DNA of 64,000 bases from Flabesymbios commensalis. Its lineage: Eukaryota; Annelida; Polychaeta; Terebellida; Flabelligeridae. Location: NCBI GenBank assembly GCA_964017125.1, contig CAXHKU010001004.1:62001-126000 (forward strand). Reading direction: 5' to 3'. The notes below the pieces were generated by a model. It was not told where the DNA came from, did no database searches, and saw only the letters and a program-made list of their open reading frames with translations. The translations under genes were made by a program, and so were the position numbers. Of the stretch, positions 12,150-26,571 are shown piece by piece (within the stretch, counting starts at the first letter, position 1; each line of letters opens with the position of its first letter).

Positions 12150-12755
12150 ATGCTACTAATAGCAGTCCATTCTAATATGTGTGGCATATTTCAACAACAA
12201 TTTTCGAAATACAAGGTAACCATGACGACTTTGTGTGACGAAATAGAGGCGGGAATAGCCACTTCATTTAACTGTTTTATTCAATGCGACTTTCAAGGAA
12301 ACCAGGCCGATTTTCATGATATCAATAATTATTCAAAGGGCTCCGAGGGCAACAGTTTTCAATATATTTGCCTAATTCAAAAACTATATTGTTCAGAACA
12401 CCTTCAAGCATCATACCAGGCCGAAATAAAATAATCAAAGAAAATTATATCTCTACATCAGTAGACACAAGGGGTTTGCATGTTCTGGTCCTTTCTTGAC
12501 ATATTCCAGCTGCTTGATAAAAAATCTGCAGCTTGATATCTATATTTTATTGAGTTTTACTATCGCTGTAACAATCTAAGTGTAATAGTTTTGATTAGAA
12601 AGTATATAATTGGTGAATAAATGTGATAACCATGTCTAGAAAAGACCAGAAGAGGCCGTGTTTTGGTGATATAAGTCATAGATGGAATGCCTGGTTGGTA
12701 GTTTGATTGTCATATGGGCCCAAATGAAAATAAAAAATAGTGAATTTAAGTATGG
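12150..12755 (+). repeat. 606-bp short monomer, second of an adjacent pair
   Basis: It looks identical by eye to the preceding copy. This extra 606 bp accounts for the difference between the 5010-bp and 5616-bp higher-order blocks, so it probably arose by a one-monomer duplication inside the block. Confidence 0.96.
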
Positions 12756-15700
12756 ATGCTACTAATAGCAGTCCATTCTAATATGTGTGGCATATTTCAA
12801 CAACAATTTTCGAAATACAAGGTAACCATGACGACTTTGTGTGACGAAATAGAGGCGGGAATAGCCACTTCATTTAACTGTTTTATTCAATGCGACTTTC
12901 AAGGAAACCAGGCCGATTTTCATGATATCAATAATTATTCAAAGGGCTCCGAGGGCAACAGTTTTCAATATATTTGCCTAATTCAAAAACTATATTGTTC
13001 AGAACACCTTCAAGCATCATACCAGGCCGAAATAAAATAATCAAAGAAAATTATATCTCTACATATGGTCTCACCACCCTAAATAAGCCGAAATCCAGGG
13101 AGGTGTATACTAATGATGGAATCATCACACAAAATATTTTTAATGCGGCTGTTCCAACCTCTATTGAAACAAAATAAAATACAAAGAAGTAATAATTTTG
13201 TGAATATTTAATAAGCCCACGTTATCTTCTTTGTCAAGGATATCAGATATAACTGTTTCATGATAACCTCGCAGGGATACAGTGGGTTAAAATGATGTGT
13301 GTCTGTTCTGTGAAAGAGAGCACGGATTATAGCCCAATTTTAACAGTATTGACTTTTTTACACTCTAGGGGGCGTAGCTCAAAATCTGTCTGGTAACCAT
13401 ACCCATAGCGGGCCTGTTTTCGAACAAGGACATCTCAAGCTTTATCCTGATATGTCACACTAAATATCTAATAGGGTGAAAAATGGTGAAATCGGCCTGC
13501 GGAATTGAGGCAGTTTACATGTGTTTCAATGGGACTGGCATTTGGGGTGGTGAGACCATCAGTAGACACAAGGGGTTTGCATGTTCTGGTCCTTTCTTGA
13601 CATATTCCAGCTGCTTGATAAAAAATCTGCAGCTTGATATCTATATTTTATTGAGTTTTACTATCGCTGTAACAATCTAAGTGTAATAGTTTTGATTAGA
13701 AAGTATATAATTGGTGAATAAATGTGATAACCATGTCTAGAAAAGACCAGAAGAGGCCGTGTTTTGGTGATATAAGTCATAGATGGAATGCCTGGTTGGT
13801 AGTTTGATTGTCATATGGGCCCAAATGAAAATAAAAAATAGTGAATTTAAGTATGGATGCTACTAATAGCAGTCCATTCTAATATGTGTGGCATATTTCA
13901 ACAACAATTTTCGAAATACAAGGTAACCATGACGACTTTGTGTGACGAAATAGAGGCGGGAATAGCCACTTCATTTAACTGTTTTATTCAATGCGACTTT
14001 CAAGGAAACCAGGCCGATTTTCATGATATCAATAATTATTCAAAGGGCTCCGAGGGCAACAGTTTTCAATATATTTGCCTAATTCAAAAACTATATTGTT
14101 CAGAACACCTTCAAGCATCATACCAGGCCGAAATAAAATAATCAAAGAAAATTATATCTCTACATATGGTCTCACCACCCTAAATAAGCCGAAATCCAGG
14201 GAGGTGTATACTAATGATGGAATCATCACACAAAATATTTTTAATGCGGCTGTTCCAACCTCTATTTAAACAAAATAAAATACAAAGAAGTAATAATTTT
14301 GTGAATATTTAATAAGCCCACGTTATCTTCTTTGTCAAGGATATCAGATATAACTGTTTCATGATAACCTCGCAGGGATACAGTGGGTTAAAATGATGTG
14401 TGTCTGTTCTGTGAAAGAGAGCACGGATTATAGCCCAATTTTAACAGTATTGACTTTTTTACACTCTAGGGGGCGTAGCTCAAAATCTGTCTGGTAACCA
14501 TACCCATAGCGGGCCTGTTTTCGAACAAGGACATCTCAAGCTTTATCCTGATATGTCACACTAAATATCTAATAGGGTGAAAAATGGTGAAATCGGCCTG
14601 CGGAATTGAGGCAGTTTACATGTGTTTCAATGGGACTGGCATTTGGGGTGGTGAGACCATCAGTAGACACAAGGGGTTTGCATGTTCTGGTCCTTTCTTG
14701 ACATATTCCAGCTGCTTGATAAAAAATCTGCAGCTTGATATCTATATTTTATTGAGTTTTACTATCGCTGTAACAATCTAAGTGTAATAGTTTTGATTAG
14801 AAAGTATATAATTGGTGAATAAATGTGATAACCATGTCTAGAAAAGACCAGAAGAGGCCGTGTTTTGGTGATATAAGTCATAGATGGAATGCCTGGTTGG
14901 TAGTTTGATTGTCATATGGGCCCAAATGAAAATAAAAAATAGTGAATTTAAGTATGGATGCTACTAATAGCAGTCCATTCTAATATGTGTGGCATATTTC
15001 AACAACAATTTTCGAAATACAAGGTAACCATGACGACTTTGTGTGACGAAATAGAGGCGGGAATAGCCACTTCATTTAACTGTTTTATTCAATGCGACTT
15101 TCAAGGAAACCAGGCCGATTTTCATGATATCAATACTTATTCAAAGGGCTCCGAGGGCAACAGTTTTCAATATATTTGCCTAATTCAAAAACTATATTGT
15201 TCAGAACACCTTCAAGCATCATACCAGGCCGAAATAAAATAATCAAAGAAAATTATATCTCTACATATGGTCTCACCACCCTAAATAAGCCGAAATCCAG
15301 GGAGGTGTATACTAATGATGGAATCATCACACAAAATATTTTTAATGCGGCTGTTCCAACCTCTATTGAAACAAAATAAAATACAAAGAAGTAATAATTT
15401 TGTGAATATTTAATAAGCCCACGTTATCTTCTTTGTCAAGGATATCAGATATAACTGTTTCATGATAACCTCGCAGGGATACAGTGGGTTAAAATGATGT
15501 GTGTCTGTTCTGTGAAAGAGAGCACGGATTATAGCCCAATTTTAACAGTATTGACTTTTTTACACTCTAGGGGGCGTAGCTCAAAATCTGTCTGGTAACC
15601 ATACCCATAGCGGGCCTGTTTTCGAACAAGGACATCTCAAGCTTTATCCTGATATGTCACACTAAATATCTAATAGGGTGAAAAATGGTGAAATCGGCCT

Positions 15701-18700
15701 GCGGAATTGAGGCAGTTTACATGTGTTTCAATGGGACTGGCATTTGGGGTGGTGAGACCATCAGTAGACACAAGGGGTTTGCATGTTCTGGTCCTTTCTT
15801 GACATATTCCAGCTGCTTGATAAAAAATCTGCAGCTTGATATCTATATTTTATTGAGTTTTACTATCGCTGTAACAATCTAAGTGTAATAGTTTTGATTA
15901 GAAAGTATATAATTGGTGAATAAATGTGATAACCATGTCTAGAAAAGACCAGAAGAGGCCGTGTTTTGGTGATATAAGTCATAGATGGAATGCCTGGTTG
16001 GTAGTTTGATTGTCATATGGGCCCAAATGAAAATAAAAAATAGTGAATTTAAGTATGGATGCTACTAATAGCAGTCCATTCTAATATGTGTGGCATATTT
16101 CAACAACAATTTTCGAAATACAAGGTAACCATGACGACTTTGTGTGACGAAATAGAGGCGGGAATAGCCACTTCATTTAACTGTTTTATTCAATGCGACT
16201 TTCAAGGAAACCAGGCCGATTTTCATGATATCAATAATTATTCAAAGGGCTCCGAGGGCAACAGTTTTCAATATATTTGCCTAATTCAAAAACTATATTG
16301 TTCAGAACACCTTCAAGCATCATACCAGGCCGAAATAAAATAATCAAAGAAAATTATATCTCTACATATGGTCTCACCACCCTAAATAAGCCGAAATCCA
16401 GGGAGGTGTATACTAATGATGGAATCATCACACAAAATATTTTTAATGCGGCTGTTCCAACCTCTATTGAAACAAAATAAAATACAAAGAAGTAATAATT
16501 TTGTGAATATTTAATAAGCCCACGTTATCTTCTTTGTCAAGGATATCAGATATAACTGTTTCATGATAACCTCGCAGGGATACAGTGGGTTAAAATGATG
16601 TGTGTCTGTTCTGTGAAAGAGAGCACGGATTATAGCCCAATTTTAACAGTATTGACTTTTTTACACTCTAGGGGGCGTAGCTCAAAATCTGTCTGGTAAC
16701 CATACCCATAGCGGGCCTGTTTTCGAACAAGGACATCTCAAGCTTTATCCTGATATGTCACACTAAATATCTAATAGGGTGAAAAATGGTGAAATCGGCC
16801 TGCGGAATTGAGGCAGTTTACATGTGTTTCAATGGGACTGGCATTTGGGGTGGTGAGACCATCAGTAGACACAAGGGGTTTGCATGTTCTGGTCCTTTCT
16901 TGACATATTCCAGCTGCTTGATAAAAAATCTGCAGCTTGATATCTATATTTTATTGAGTTTTACTATCGCCGTAACAATCTAAGTGTAATAGTTTTGATT
17001 AGAAAGTATATAATTGGTGAATAAATGTGATAACCATGTCTAGAAAAGACCAGAAGAGGCCGTGTTTTGGTGATATAAGTCATAGATGGAATGCCTGGTT
17101 GGTAGTTTGATTGTCATATAGGCCCAAATGAAAATAAAAAATAGTGAATTTAAGTATGGATGCTACTAATAGCAGTCCATTCTAATATGTGTGGCATATT
17201 TCAACAACAATTTTCGAAATACAAGGTAACCATGACGACTTTGTGTGACGAAATAGAGGCGGGAATAGCCACTTCATTTAACTGTTTTATTCAATGCGAC
17301 TTTCAAGGAAACCAGGCCGATTTTCATGATATCAATAATTATTCAAAGGGCTCCGAGGGCAACAGTTTTCAATATATTTGCCTAATTCAAAAACTATATT
17401 GTTCAGAACACCTTCAAGCATCATACCAGGCCGAAATAAAATAATCAAAGAAAATTATATCTCTACATATGGTCTCACCACCCTAAATAAGCCGAAATCC
17501 AGGGAGGTGTATACTAATGATGGAATCATCACACAAAATATTTTTAATGCGGCTGTTCCAACCTCTATTGAAACAAAATAAAATACAAAGAAGTAATAAT
17601 TTTGTGAATATTTAATAAGCCCACGTTATCTTCTTTGTCAAGGATATCAGATATAACTGTTTCATGATAACCTCGCAGGGATACAGTGGGTTAAAATGAT
17701 GTGTGTCTGTTCTGTGAAAGAGAGCACGGATTATAGCCCAATTTTAACAGTATTGACTTTTTTACACTCTAGGGGGCGTAGCTCAAAATCTGTCTGGTAA
17801 CCATACCCATAGCGGGCCTGTTTTCGAACAAGGACATCTCAAGCTTTATCCTGATATGTCACACTAAATATCTAATAGGGTGAAAAATGGTGAAATCGGC
17901 CTGCGGAATTGAGGCAGTTTACATGTGTTTCAATGGGACTGGCATTTGGGGTGGTGAGACCATCAGTAGACACAAGGGGTTTGCATGTTCTGGTCCTTTC
18001 TTGACATATTCCAGCTGCTTGATAAAAAATCTGCAGCTTGATATCTATATTTTATTGAGTTTTACTATCGCTGTAACAATCTAAGTGTAATAGTTTTGAT
18101 TAGAAAGTATATAATTGGTGAATAAATGTGATAACCATGTCTAGAAAAGACCAGAAGAGGCCGTGTTTTGGTGATATAAGTCATAGATGGAATGCCTGGT
18201 TGGTAGTTTGATTGTCATATGGGCCCAAATGAAAATAAAAAATAGTGAATTTAAGTATGGATGCTACTAATAGCAGTCCATTCTAATATGTGTGGCATAT
18301 TTCAACAACAATTTTCGAAATACAAGGTAACCATGACGACTTTGTGTGACGAAATAGAGGCGGGAATAGCCACTTCATTTAACTGTTTTATTCAATGCGA
18401 CTTTCAAGGAAACCAGGCCGATTTTCATGATATCAATAATTATTCAAAGGGCTCCGAGGGCAACAGTTTTCAATATATTTGCCTAATTCAAAAACTATAT
18501 TGTTCAGAACACCTTCAAGCATCATACCAGGCCGAAATAAAATAATCAAAGAAAACTATATCTCTACATATGGTCTCACCACCCTAAATAAGCCGAAATC
18601 CAGGGAGGTGTATACTAATGATGGAATCATCACACAAAATATTTTTAATGCGGCTGTTCCAACCTCTATTGAAACAAAATAAAATACAAAGAAGTAATAA

Positions 18701-21700
18701 TTTTGTGAATATTTAATAAGCCCACGTTATCTTCTTTGTCAAGGATATCAGATATAACTGTTTCATGATAACCTCGCAGGGATACAGTGGGTTAAAATGA
18801 TGTGTGTCTGTTCTGTGAAAGAGAGCACGGATTATAGCCCAATTTTAACAGTATTGACTTTTTTACACTCTAGGGGGCGTAGCTCAAAATCTGTCTGGTA
18901 ACCATACCCATAGCGGGCCTGTTTTCGAACAAGGACATCTCAAGCTTTATCCTGATATGTCACACTAAATATCTAATAGGGTGAAAAATGGTGAAATCGG
19001 CCTGCGGAATTGAGGCAGTTTACATGTGTTTCAATGGGACTGGCATTTGGGGTGGTGAGACCATCAGTAGACACAAGGGGTTTGCATGTTCTGGTCCTTT
19101 CTTGACATATTCCAGCTGCTTGATAAAAAATCTGCAGCTTGATATCTATATTTTATTGAGTTTTACTATCGCTGTAACAATCTAAGTGTAATAGTTTTGA
19201 TTAGAAAGTATATAATTGGTGAATAAATGTGATAACCATGTCTAGAAAAGACCAGAAGAGGCCGTGTTTTGGTGATATAAGTCATAGATGGAATGCCTGG
19301 TTGGTAGTTTGATTGTCATATGGGCCCAAATGAAAATAAAAAATAGTGAATTTAAGTATGGATGCTACTAATAGCAGTCCATTCTAATATGTGTGGCATA
19401 TTTCAACAACAATTTTCGAAATACAAGGTAACCATGACGACTTTGTGTGACGAAATAGAGGCGGGAATAGCCACTTCATTTAACTGTTTTATTCAATGCG
19501 ACTTTCAAGGAAACCAGGCCGATTTTCATGATATCAATAATTATTCAAAGGGCTCCGAGGGCAACAGTTTTCAATATATTTGCCTAATTCAAAAACTATA
19601 TTGTTCAGAACACCTTCAAGCATCATACCAGGCCGAAATAAAATAATCAAAGAAAATTATATCTCTACATATGGTCTCACCACCCTAAATAAGCCGAAAT
19701 CCAGGGAGGTGTATACTAATGATGGAATCATCACACAAAATATTTTTAATGCGGCTGTTCCAACCTCTATTGAAACAAAATAAAATACAAAGAAGTAATA
19801 ATTTTGTGAATATTTAATAAGCCCACGTTATCTTCTTTGTCAAGGATATCAGATATAACTGTTTCATGATAACCTCGCAGGGATACAGTGGGTTAAAATG
19901 ATGTGTGTCTGTTCTGTGAAAGAGAGCACGGATTATAGCCCAATTTTAACAGTATTGACTTTTTTACACTCTAGGGGGCGTAGCTCAAAATCTGTCTGGT
20001 AACCATACCCATAGCGGGCCTGTTTTCGAACAAGGACATCTCAAGCTTTATCCTGATATGTCACACTAAATATCTAATAGGGTGAAAAATGGTGAAATCG
20101 GCCTGCGGAATTGAGGCAGTTTACATGTGTTTCAATGGGACTGGCATTTGGGGTGGTGAGACCATCAGTAGACACAAGGGGTTTGCATGTTCTGGTCCTT
20201 TCTTGACATATTCCAGCTGCTTGATAAAAAATCTGCAGCTTGATATCTATTTTTTATTGAGTTTTACTATCGCTGTAACAATCTAAGTGTAATAGTTTTG
20301 ATTAGAAAGTATATAATTGGTGAATAAATGTGATAACCATGTCTAGAAAAGACCAGAAGAGGCCGTGTTTTGGTGATATAAGTCATAGATGGAATGCCTG
20401 GTTGGTAGTTTGATTGTCATATGGGCCCAAATGAAAATAAAAAATAGTGAATTTAAGTATGGATGCTACTAATAGCAGTCCATTCTAATATGTGTGGCAT
20501 ATTTCAACAACAATTTTCGAAATACAAGGTAACCATGACGACTTTGTGTGACGAAATAGAGGCGGGAATAGCCACTTCATTTAACTGTTTTATTCAATGC
20601 GACTTTCAAGGAAACCAGGCCGATTTTCATGATATCAATAATTATTCAAAGGGCTCCGAGGGCAACAGTTTTCAATATATTTGCCTAATTCAAAAACTAT
20701 ATTGTTCAGAACACCTTCAAGCATCATACCAGGCCGAAATAAAATAATCAAAGAAAACTATATCTCTACATATGGTCTCACCACCCTAAATAAGCCGAAA
20801 TCCAGGGAGGTGTATACTAATGATGGAATCATCACACAAAATATTTTTAATGCGGCTGTTCCAACCTCTATTGAAACAAAATAAAATACAAAGAAGTAAT
20901 AATTTTGTGAATATTTAATAAGCCCACGTTATCTTCTTTGTCAAGGATATCAGATATAACTGTTTCATGATAACCTCGCAGGGATACAGTGGGTTAAAAT
21001 GATGTGTGTCTGTTCTGTGAAAGAGAGCACGGATTATAGCCCAATTTTAACAGTATTGACTTTTTTACACTCTAGGGGGCGTAGCTCAAAATCTGTCTGG
21101 TAACCATACCCATAGCGGGCCTGTTTTCGAACAAGGACATCTCAAGCTTTATCCTGATATGTCACACTAAATATCTAATAGGGTGAAAAATGGTGAAATC
21201 GGCCTGCGGAATTGAGGCAGTTTACATGTGTTTCAATGGGACTGGCATTTGGGGTGGTGAGACCATCAGTAGACACAAGGGGTTTGCATGTTCTGGTCCT
21301 TTCTTGACATATTCCAGCTGCTTGATAAAAAATCTGCAGCTTGATATCTATATTTTATTGAGTTTTACTATCGCTGTAACAATCTAAGTGTAATAGTTTT
21401 GATTAGAAAGTATATAATTGGTGAATAAATGTGATAACCATGTCTAGAAAAGACCAGAAGAGGCCGTGTTTTGGTGATATAAGTCATAGATGGAATGCCT
21501 GGTTGGTAGTTTGATTGTCATATGGGCCCAAATGAAAATAAAAAATAGTGAATTTAAGTATGGATGCTACTAATAGCAGTCCATTCTAATATGTGTGGCA
21601 TATTTCAACAACAATTTTCGAAATACAAGGTAACCATGACGACTTTGTGTGACGAAATAGAGGCGGGAATAGCCACTTCATTTAACTGTTTTATTCAATG

Positions 21701-24700
21701 CGACTTTCAAGGAAACCAGGCCGATTTTCATGATATCAATAATTATTCAAAGGGCTCCGAGGGCAACAGTTTTCAATATATTTGCCTAATTCAAAAACTA
21801 TATTGTTCAGAACACCTTCAAGCATCATACCAGGCCGAAATAAAATAATCAAAGAAAATTATATCTCTACATATGGTCTCACCACCCTAAATAAGCCGAA
21901 ATCCAGGGAGGTGTATACTAATGATGGAATCATCACACAAAATATTTTTAATGCGGCTGTTCCAACCTCTATTGAAACAAAATAAAATACAAAGAAGTAA
22001 TAATTTTGTGAATATTTAATAAGCCCACGTTATCTTCTTTGTCAAGGATATCAGATATAACTGTTTCATGATAACCTCGCAGGGATACAGTGGGTTAAAA
22101 TGATGTGTGTCTGTTCTGTGAAAGAGAGCACGGATTATAGCCCAATTTTAACAGTATTGACTTTTTTACACTCTAGGGGGCGTAGCTCAAAATCTGTCTG
22201 GTAACCATACCCATAGCGGGCCTGTTTTCGAACAAGGACATCTCAAGCTTTATCCTGATATGTCACACTAAATATCTAATAGGGTGAAAAATGGTGAAAT
22301 CGGCCTGCGGAATTGAGGCAGTTTACATGTGTTTCAATGGGACTGGCATTTGGGGTGGTGAGACCATCAGTAGACACAAGGGGTTTGCATGTTCTGGTCC
22401 TTTCTTGACATATTCCAGCTGCTTGATAAAAAATCTGCAGCTTGATATCTATATTTTATTGAGTTTTACTATCGCTGTAACAATCTAAGTGTAATAGTTT
22501 TGATTAGAAAGTATATAATTGGTGAATAAATGTGATAACCATGTCTAGAAAAGACCAGAAGAGGCCGTGTTTTGGTGATATAAGTCATAGATGGAATGCC
22601 TGGTTGGTAGTTTGATTGTCATATGGGCCCAAATGAAAATAAAAAATAGTGAATTTAAGTATGGATGCTACTAATAGCAGTCCATTCTAATATGTGTGGC
22701 ATATTTCAACAACAATTTTCGAAATACAAGGTAACCATGACGACTTTGTGTGACGAAATAGAGGCGGGAATAGCCACTTCATTTAACTGTTTTATTCAAT
22801 GCGACTTTCAAGGAAACCAGGCCGATTTTCATGATATCAATAATTATTCAAAGGGCTCCGAGGGCAACAGTTTTCAATATATTTGCCTAATTCAAAAACT
22901 ATATTGTTCAGAACACCTTCAAGCATCATACCAGGCCGAAATAAAATAATCAAAGAAAACTATATCTCTACATATGGTCTCACCACCCTAAATAAGCCGA
23001 AATCCAGGGAGGTGTATACTAATGATGGAATCATCACACAAAATATTTTTAATGCGGCTGTTCCAACCTCTATTGAAACAAAATAAAATACAAAGAAGTA
23101 ATAATTTTGTGAATATTTAATAAGCCCACGTTATCTTCTTTGTCAAGGATATCAGATATAACTGTTTCATGATAACCTCGCAGGGATACAGTGGGTTAAA
23201 ATGATGTGTGTCTGTTCTGTGAAAGAGAGCACGGATTATAGCCCAATTTTAACAGTATTGACTTTTTTACACTCTAGGGGGCGTAGCTCAAAATCTGTCT
23301 GGTAACCATACCCATAGCGGGCCTGTTTTCGAACAAGGACATCTCAAGCTTTATCCTGATATGTCACACTAAATATCTAATAGGGTGAAAAATGGTGAAA
23401 TCGGCCTGCGGAATTGAGGCAGTTTACATGTGTTTCAATGGGACTGGCATTTGGGGTGGTGAGACCATCAGTAGACACAAGGGGTTTGCATGTTCTGGTC
23501 CTTTCTTGACATATTCCAGCTGCTTGATAAAAAATCTGCAGCTTGATATCTATATTTTATTGAGTTTTACTATCGCTGTAACAATCTAAGTGTAATAGTT
23601 TTGATTAGAAAGTATATAATTGGTGAATAAATGTGATAACCATGTCTAGAAAAGACCAGAAGAGGCCGTGTTTTGGTGATATAAGTCATAGATGGAATGC
23701 CTGGTTGGTAGTTTGATTGTCATATGGGCCCAAATGAAAATAAAAAATAGTGAATTTAAGTATGGATGCTACTAATAGCAGTCCATTCTAATATGTGTGG
23801 CATATTTCAACAACAATTTTCGAAATACAAGGTAACCATGACGACTTTGTGTGACGAAATAGAGGCGGGAATAGCCACTTCATTTAACTGTTTTATTCAA
23901 TGCGACTTTCAAGGAAACCAGGCCGATTTTCATGATATCAATAATTATTCAAAGGGCTCCGAGGGCAACAGTTTTCAATATATTTGCCTAATTCAAAAAC
24001 TATATTGTTCAGAACACCTTCAAGCATCATACCAGGCCGAAATAAAATAATCAAAGAAAATTATATCTCTACATATGGTCTCACCACCCTAAATAAGCCG
24101 AAATCCAGGGAGGTGTATACTAATGATGGAATCATCACACAAAATATTTTTAATGCGGCTGTTCCAACCTCTATTGAAACAAAATAAAATACAAAGAAGT
24201 AATAATTTTGTGAATATTTAATAAGCCCACGTTATCTTCTTTGTCAAGGATATCAGATATAACTGTTTCATGATAACCTCGCAGGGATACAGTGGGTTAA
24301 AATGATGTGTGTCTGTTCTGTGAAAGAGAGCACGGATTATAGCCCAATTTTAACAGTATTGACTTTTTTACACTCTAGGGGGCGTAGCTCAAAATCTGTC
24401 TGGTAACCATACCCATAGCGGGCCTGTTTTCGAACAAGGACATCTCAAGCTTTATCCTGATATGTCACACTAAATATCTAATAGGGTGAAAAATGGTGAA
24501 ATCGGCCTGCGGAATTGAGGCAGTTTACATGTGTTTCAATGGGACTGGCATTTGGGGTGGTGAGACCATCAGTAGACACAAGGGGTTTGCATGTTCTGGT
24601 CCTTTCTTGACATATTCCAGCTGCTTGATAAAAAATCTGCAGCTTGATATCTATATTTTATTGAGTTTTACTATCGCTGTAACAATCTAAGTGTAATAGT

Positions 24701-25967
24701 TTTGATTAGAAAGTATATAATTGGTGAATAAATGTGATAACCATGTCTAGAAAAGACCAGAAGAGGCCGTGTTTTGGTGATATAAGTCATAGATGGAATG
24801 CCTGGTTGGTAGTTTGATTGTCATATGGGCCCAAATGAAAATAAAAAATAGTGAATTTAAGTATGGATGCTACTAATAGCAGTCCATTCTAATATGTGTG
24901 GCATATTTCAACAACAATTTTCGAAATACAAGGTAACCATGACGACTTTGTGTGACGAAATAGAGGCGGGAATAGCCACTTCATTTAACTGTTTTATTCA
25001 ATGCGACTTTCAAGGAAACCAGGCCGATTTTCATGATATCAATAATTATTCAAAGGGCTCCGAGGGCAACAGTTTTCAATATATTTGCCTAATTCAAAAA
25101 CTATATTGTTCAGAACACCTTCAAGCATCATACCAGGCCGAAATAAAATAATCAAAGAAAATTATATCTCTACATATGGTCTCACCACCCTAAATAAGCC
25201 GAAATCCAGGGAGGTGTATACTAATGATGGAATCATCACACAAAATATTTTTAATGCGGCTGTTCCAACCTCTATTGAAACAAAATAAAATACAAAGAAG
25301 TAATAATTTTGTGAATATTTAATAAGCCCACGTTATCTTCTTTGTCAAGGATATCAGATATAACTGTTTCATGATAACCTCGCAGGGATACAGTGGGTTG
25401 AAATGATGTGTGTCTGTTCTGTGAAAGAGAGCACGGATTATAGCCCAATTTTAACAGTATTGACTTTTTTACACTCTAGGGGGCGTAGCTCAAAATCTGT
25501 CTGGTAACCATACCCATAGCGGGCCTGTTTTCGAACAAGGACATCTCAAGCTTTATCCTGATATGTCACACTAAATATCTAATAGGGTGAAAAATGGTGA
25601 AATCGGCCTGCGGAATTGAGGCAGTTTACATGTGTTTCAATGGGACTGGCATTTGGGGTGGTGAGACCATCAGTAGACACAAGGGGTTTGCATGTTCTGG
25701 TCCTTTCTTGACATATTCCAGCTGCTTGATAAAAAATCTGCAGCTTGATATCTATATTTTATTGAGTTTTACTATCGCTGTAACAATCTAAGTGTAATAG
25801 TTTTGATTAGAAAGTATATAATTGGTGAATAAATGTGATAACCATGTCTAGAAAAGACCAGAAGAGGCCGTGTTTTGGTGATATAAGTCATAGATGGAAT
25901 GCCTGGTTGGTAGTTTGATTGTCATATGGGCCCAAATGAAAATAAAAAATAGTGAATTTAAGTATGG
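12756..25967 (+). repeat. Run of twelve 1101-bp monomers (longest uninterrupted run)
   Basis: Monomers start at 12756 and every 1101 bp to 24867. Markers seen are T at 14267, C at 15136, C at 16971, A at 17120, C at 18556, T at 20251, C at 20758, C at 22960 and G at 25400. The C at 18556, 20758 and 22960 occurs in every second monomer. Confidence 0.95.
18261..23765 (+). repeat. Dimeric higher-order repeat, 2202-bp period
   Basis: A T-to-C variant appears at 18556, 20758 and 22960, exactly 2202 bp apart, and is absent from the intervening monomers at 19362 and 21564. This indicates amplification of a two-monomer unit. Confidence 0.8.
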
Positions 25968-26571
25968 ATGCTACTAATAGCAGTCCATTCTAATATGTGT
26001 GGCATATTTCAACAACAATTTTCGAAATACAAGGTAACCATGACGACTTTGTGTGACGAAATAGAGGCGGGAATAGCCACTTCATTTAACTGTTTTATTC
26101 AATGCGACTTTCAAGGAAACCAGGCCGATTTTCATGATATCAATAATTATTCAAAGGGCTCCGAGGGCAACAGTTTTCAATATATTTGCCTAATTCAAAA
26201 ACTATATTGTTCAGAACACCTTCAAGCATCATACCAGGCCGAAATAAAATAATCAAAGAAAATTATATCTCTATCAGTAGACACAAGGGGTTTGCATGTT
26301 CTGGTCCTTTCTTGACATATTCCAGCTGCTTGATAAAAAATCTGCAGCTTGATATCTATATTTTATTGAGTTTTACTATCGCTGTAACAATCTAAGTGTA
26401 ATAGTTTTGATTAGAAAGTATATAATTGGTGAATAAATGTGATAACCATGTCTAGAAAAGACCAGAAGAGGCCGTGTTTTGGTGATATAAGTCATAGATG
26501 GAATGCCTGGTTGGTAGTTTGATTGTCATATGGGCCCAAATGAAAATAAAAAATAGTGAATTTAAGTATGG
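25968..26571 (+). repeat. 604-bp short monomer
   Basis: This is the first copy of the second deletion form. The junction reads CTCTATCAGTAG at about 26270-26281: the 495-bp block plus CA is missing. The 497-bp loss joins the start of the 67-codon ORF to the end of the 65-codon ORF, creating a 69-codon ORF at 26186-26395. Confidence 0.96.

Larger units (their letters stand above)
4332..14957 (+). repeat. Higher-order repeat: related blocks of five and six monomers
   Basis: Block one (4332-9341) is long, long, 606, long, long. Block two (9342-14957) is long, long, 606, 606, long, long. Each begins with the C marker (4510, 9520) and ends with the T marker (8651, 14267). A third block seems to start at 14958 with C at 15136, but the 606 copy expected two monomers later is absent. 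The blocks are 5010 and 5616 bp, differing by one 606 monomer. Confidence 0.85.
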
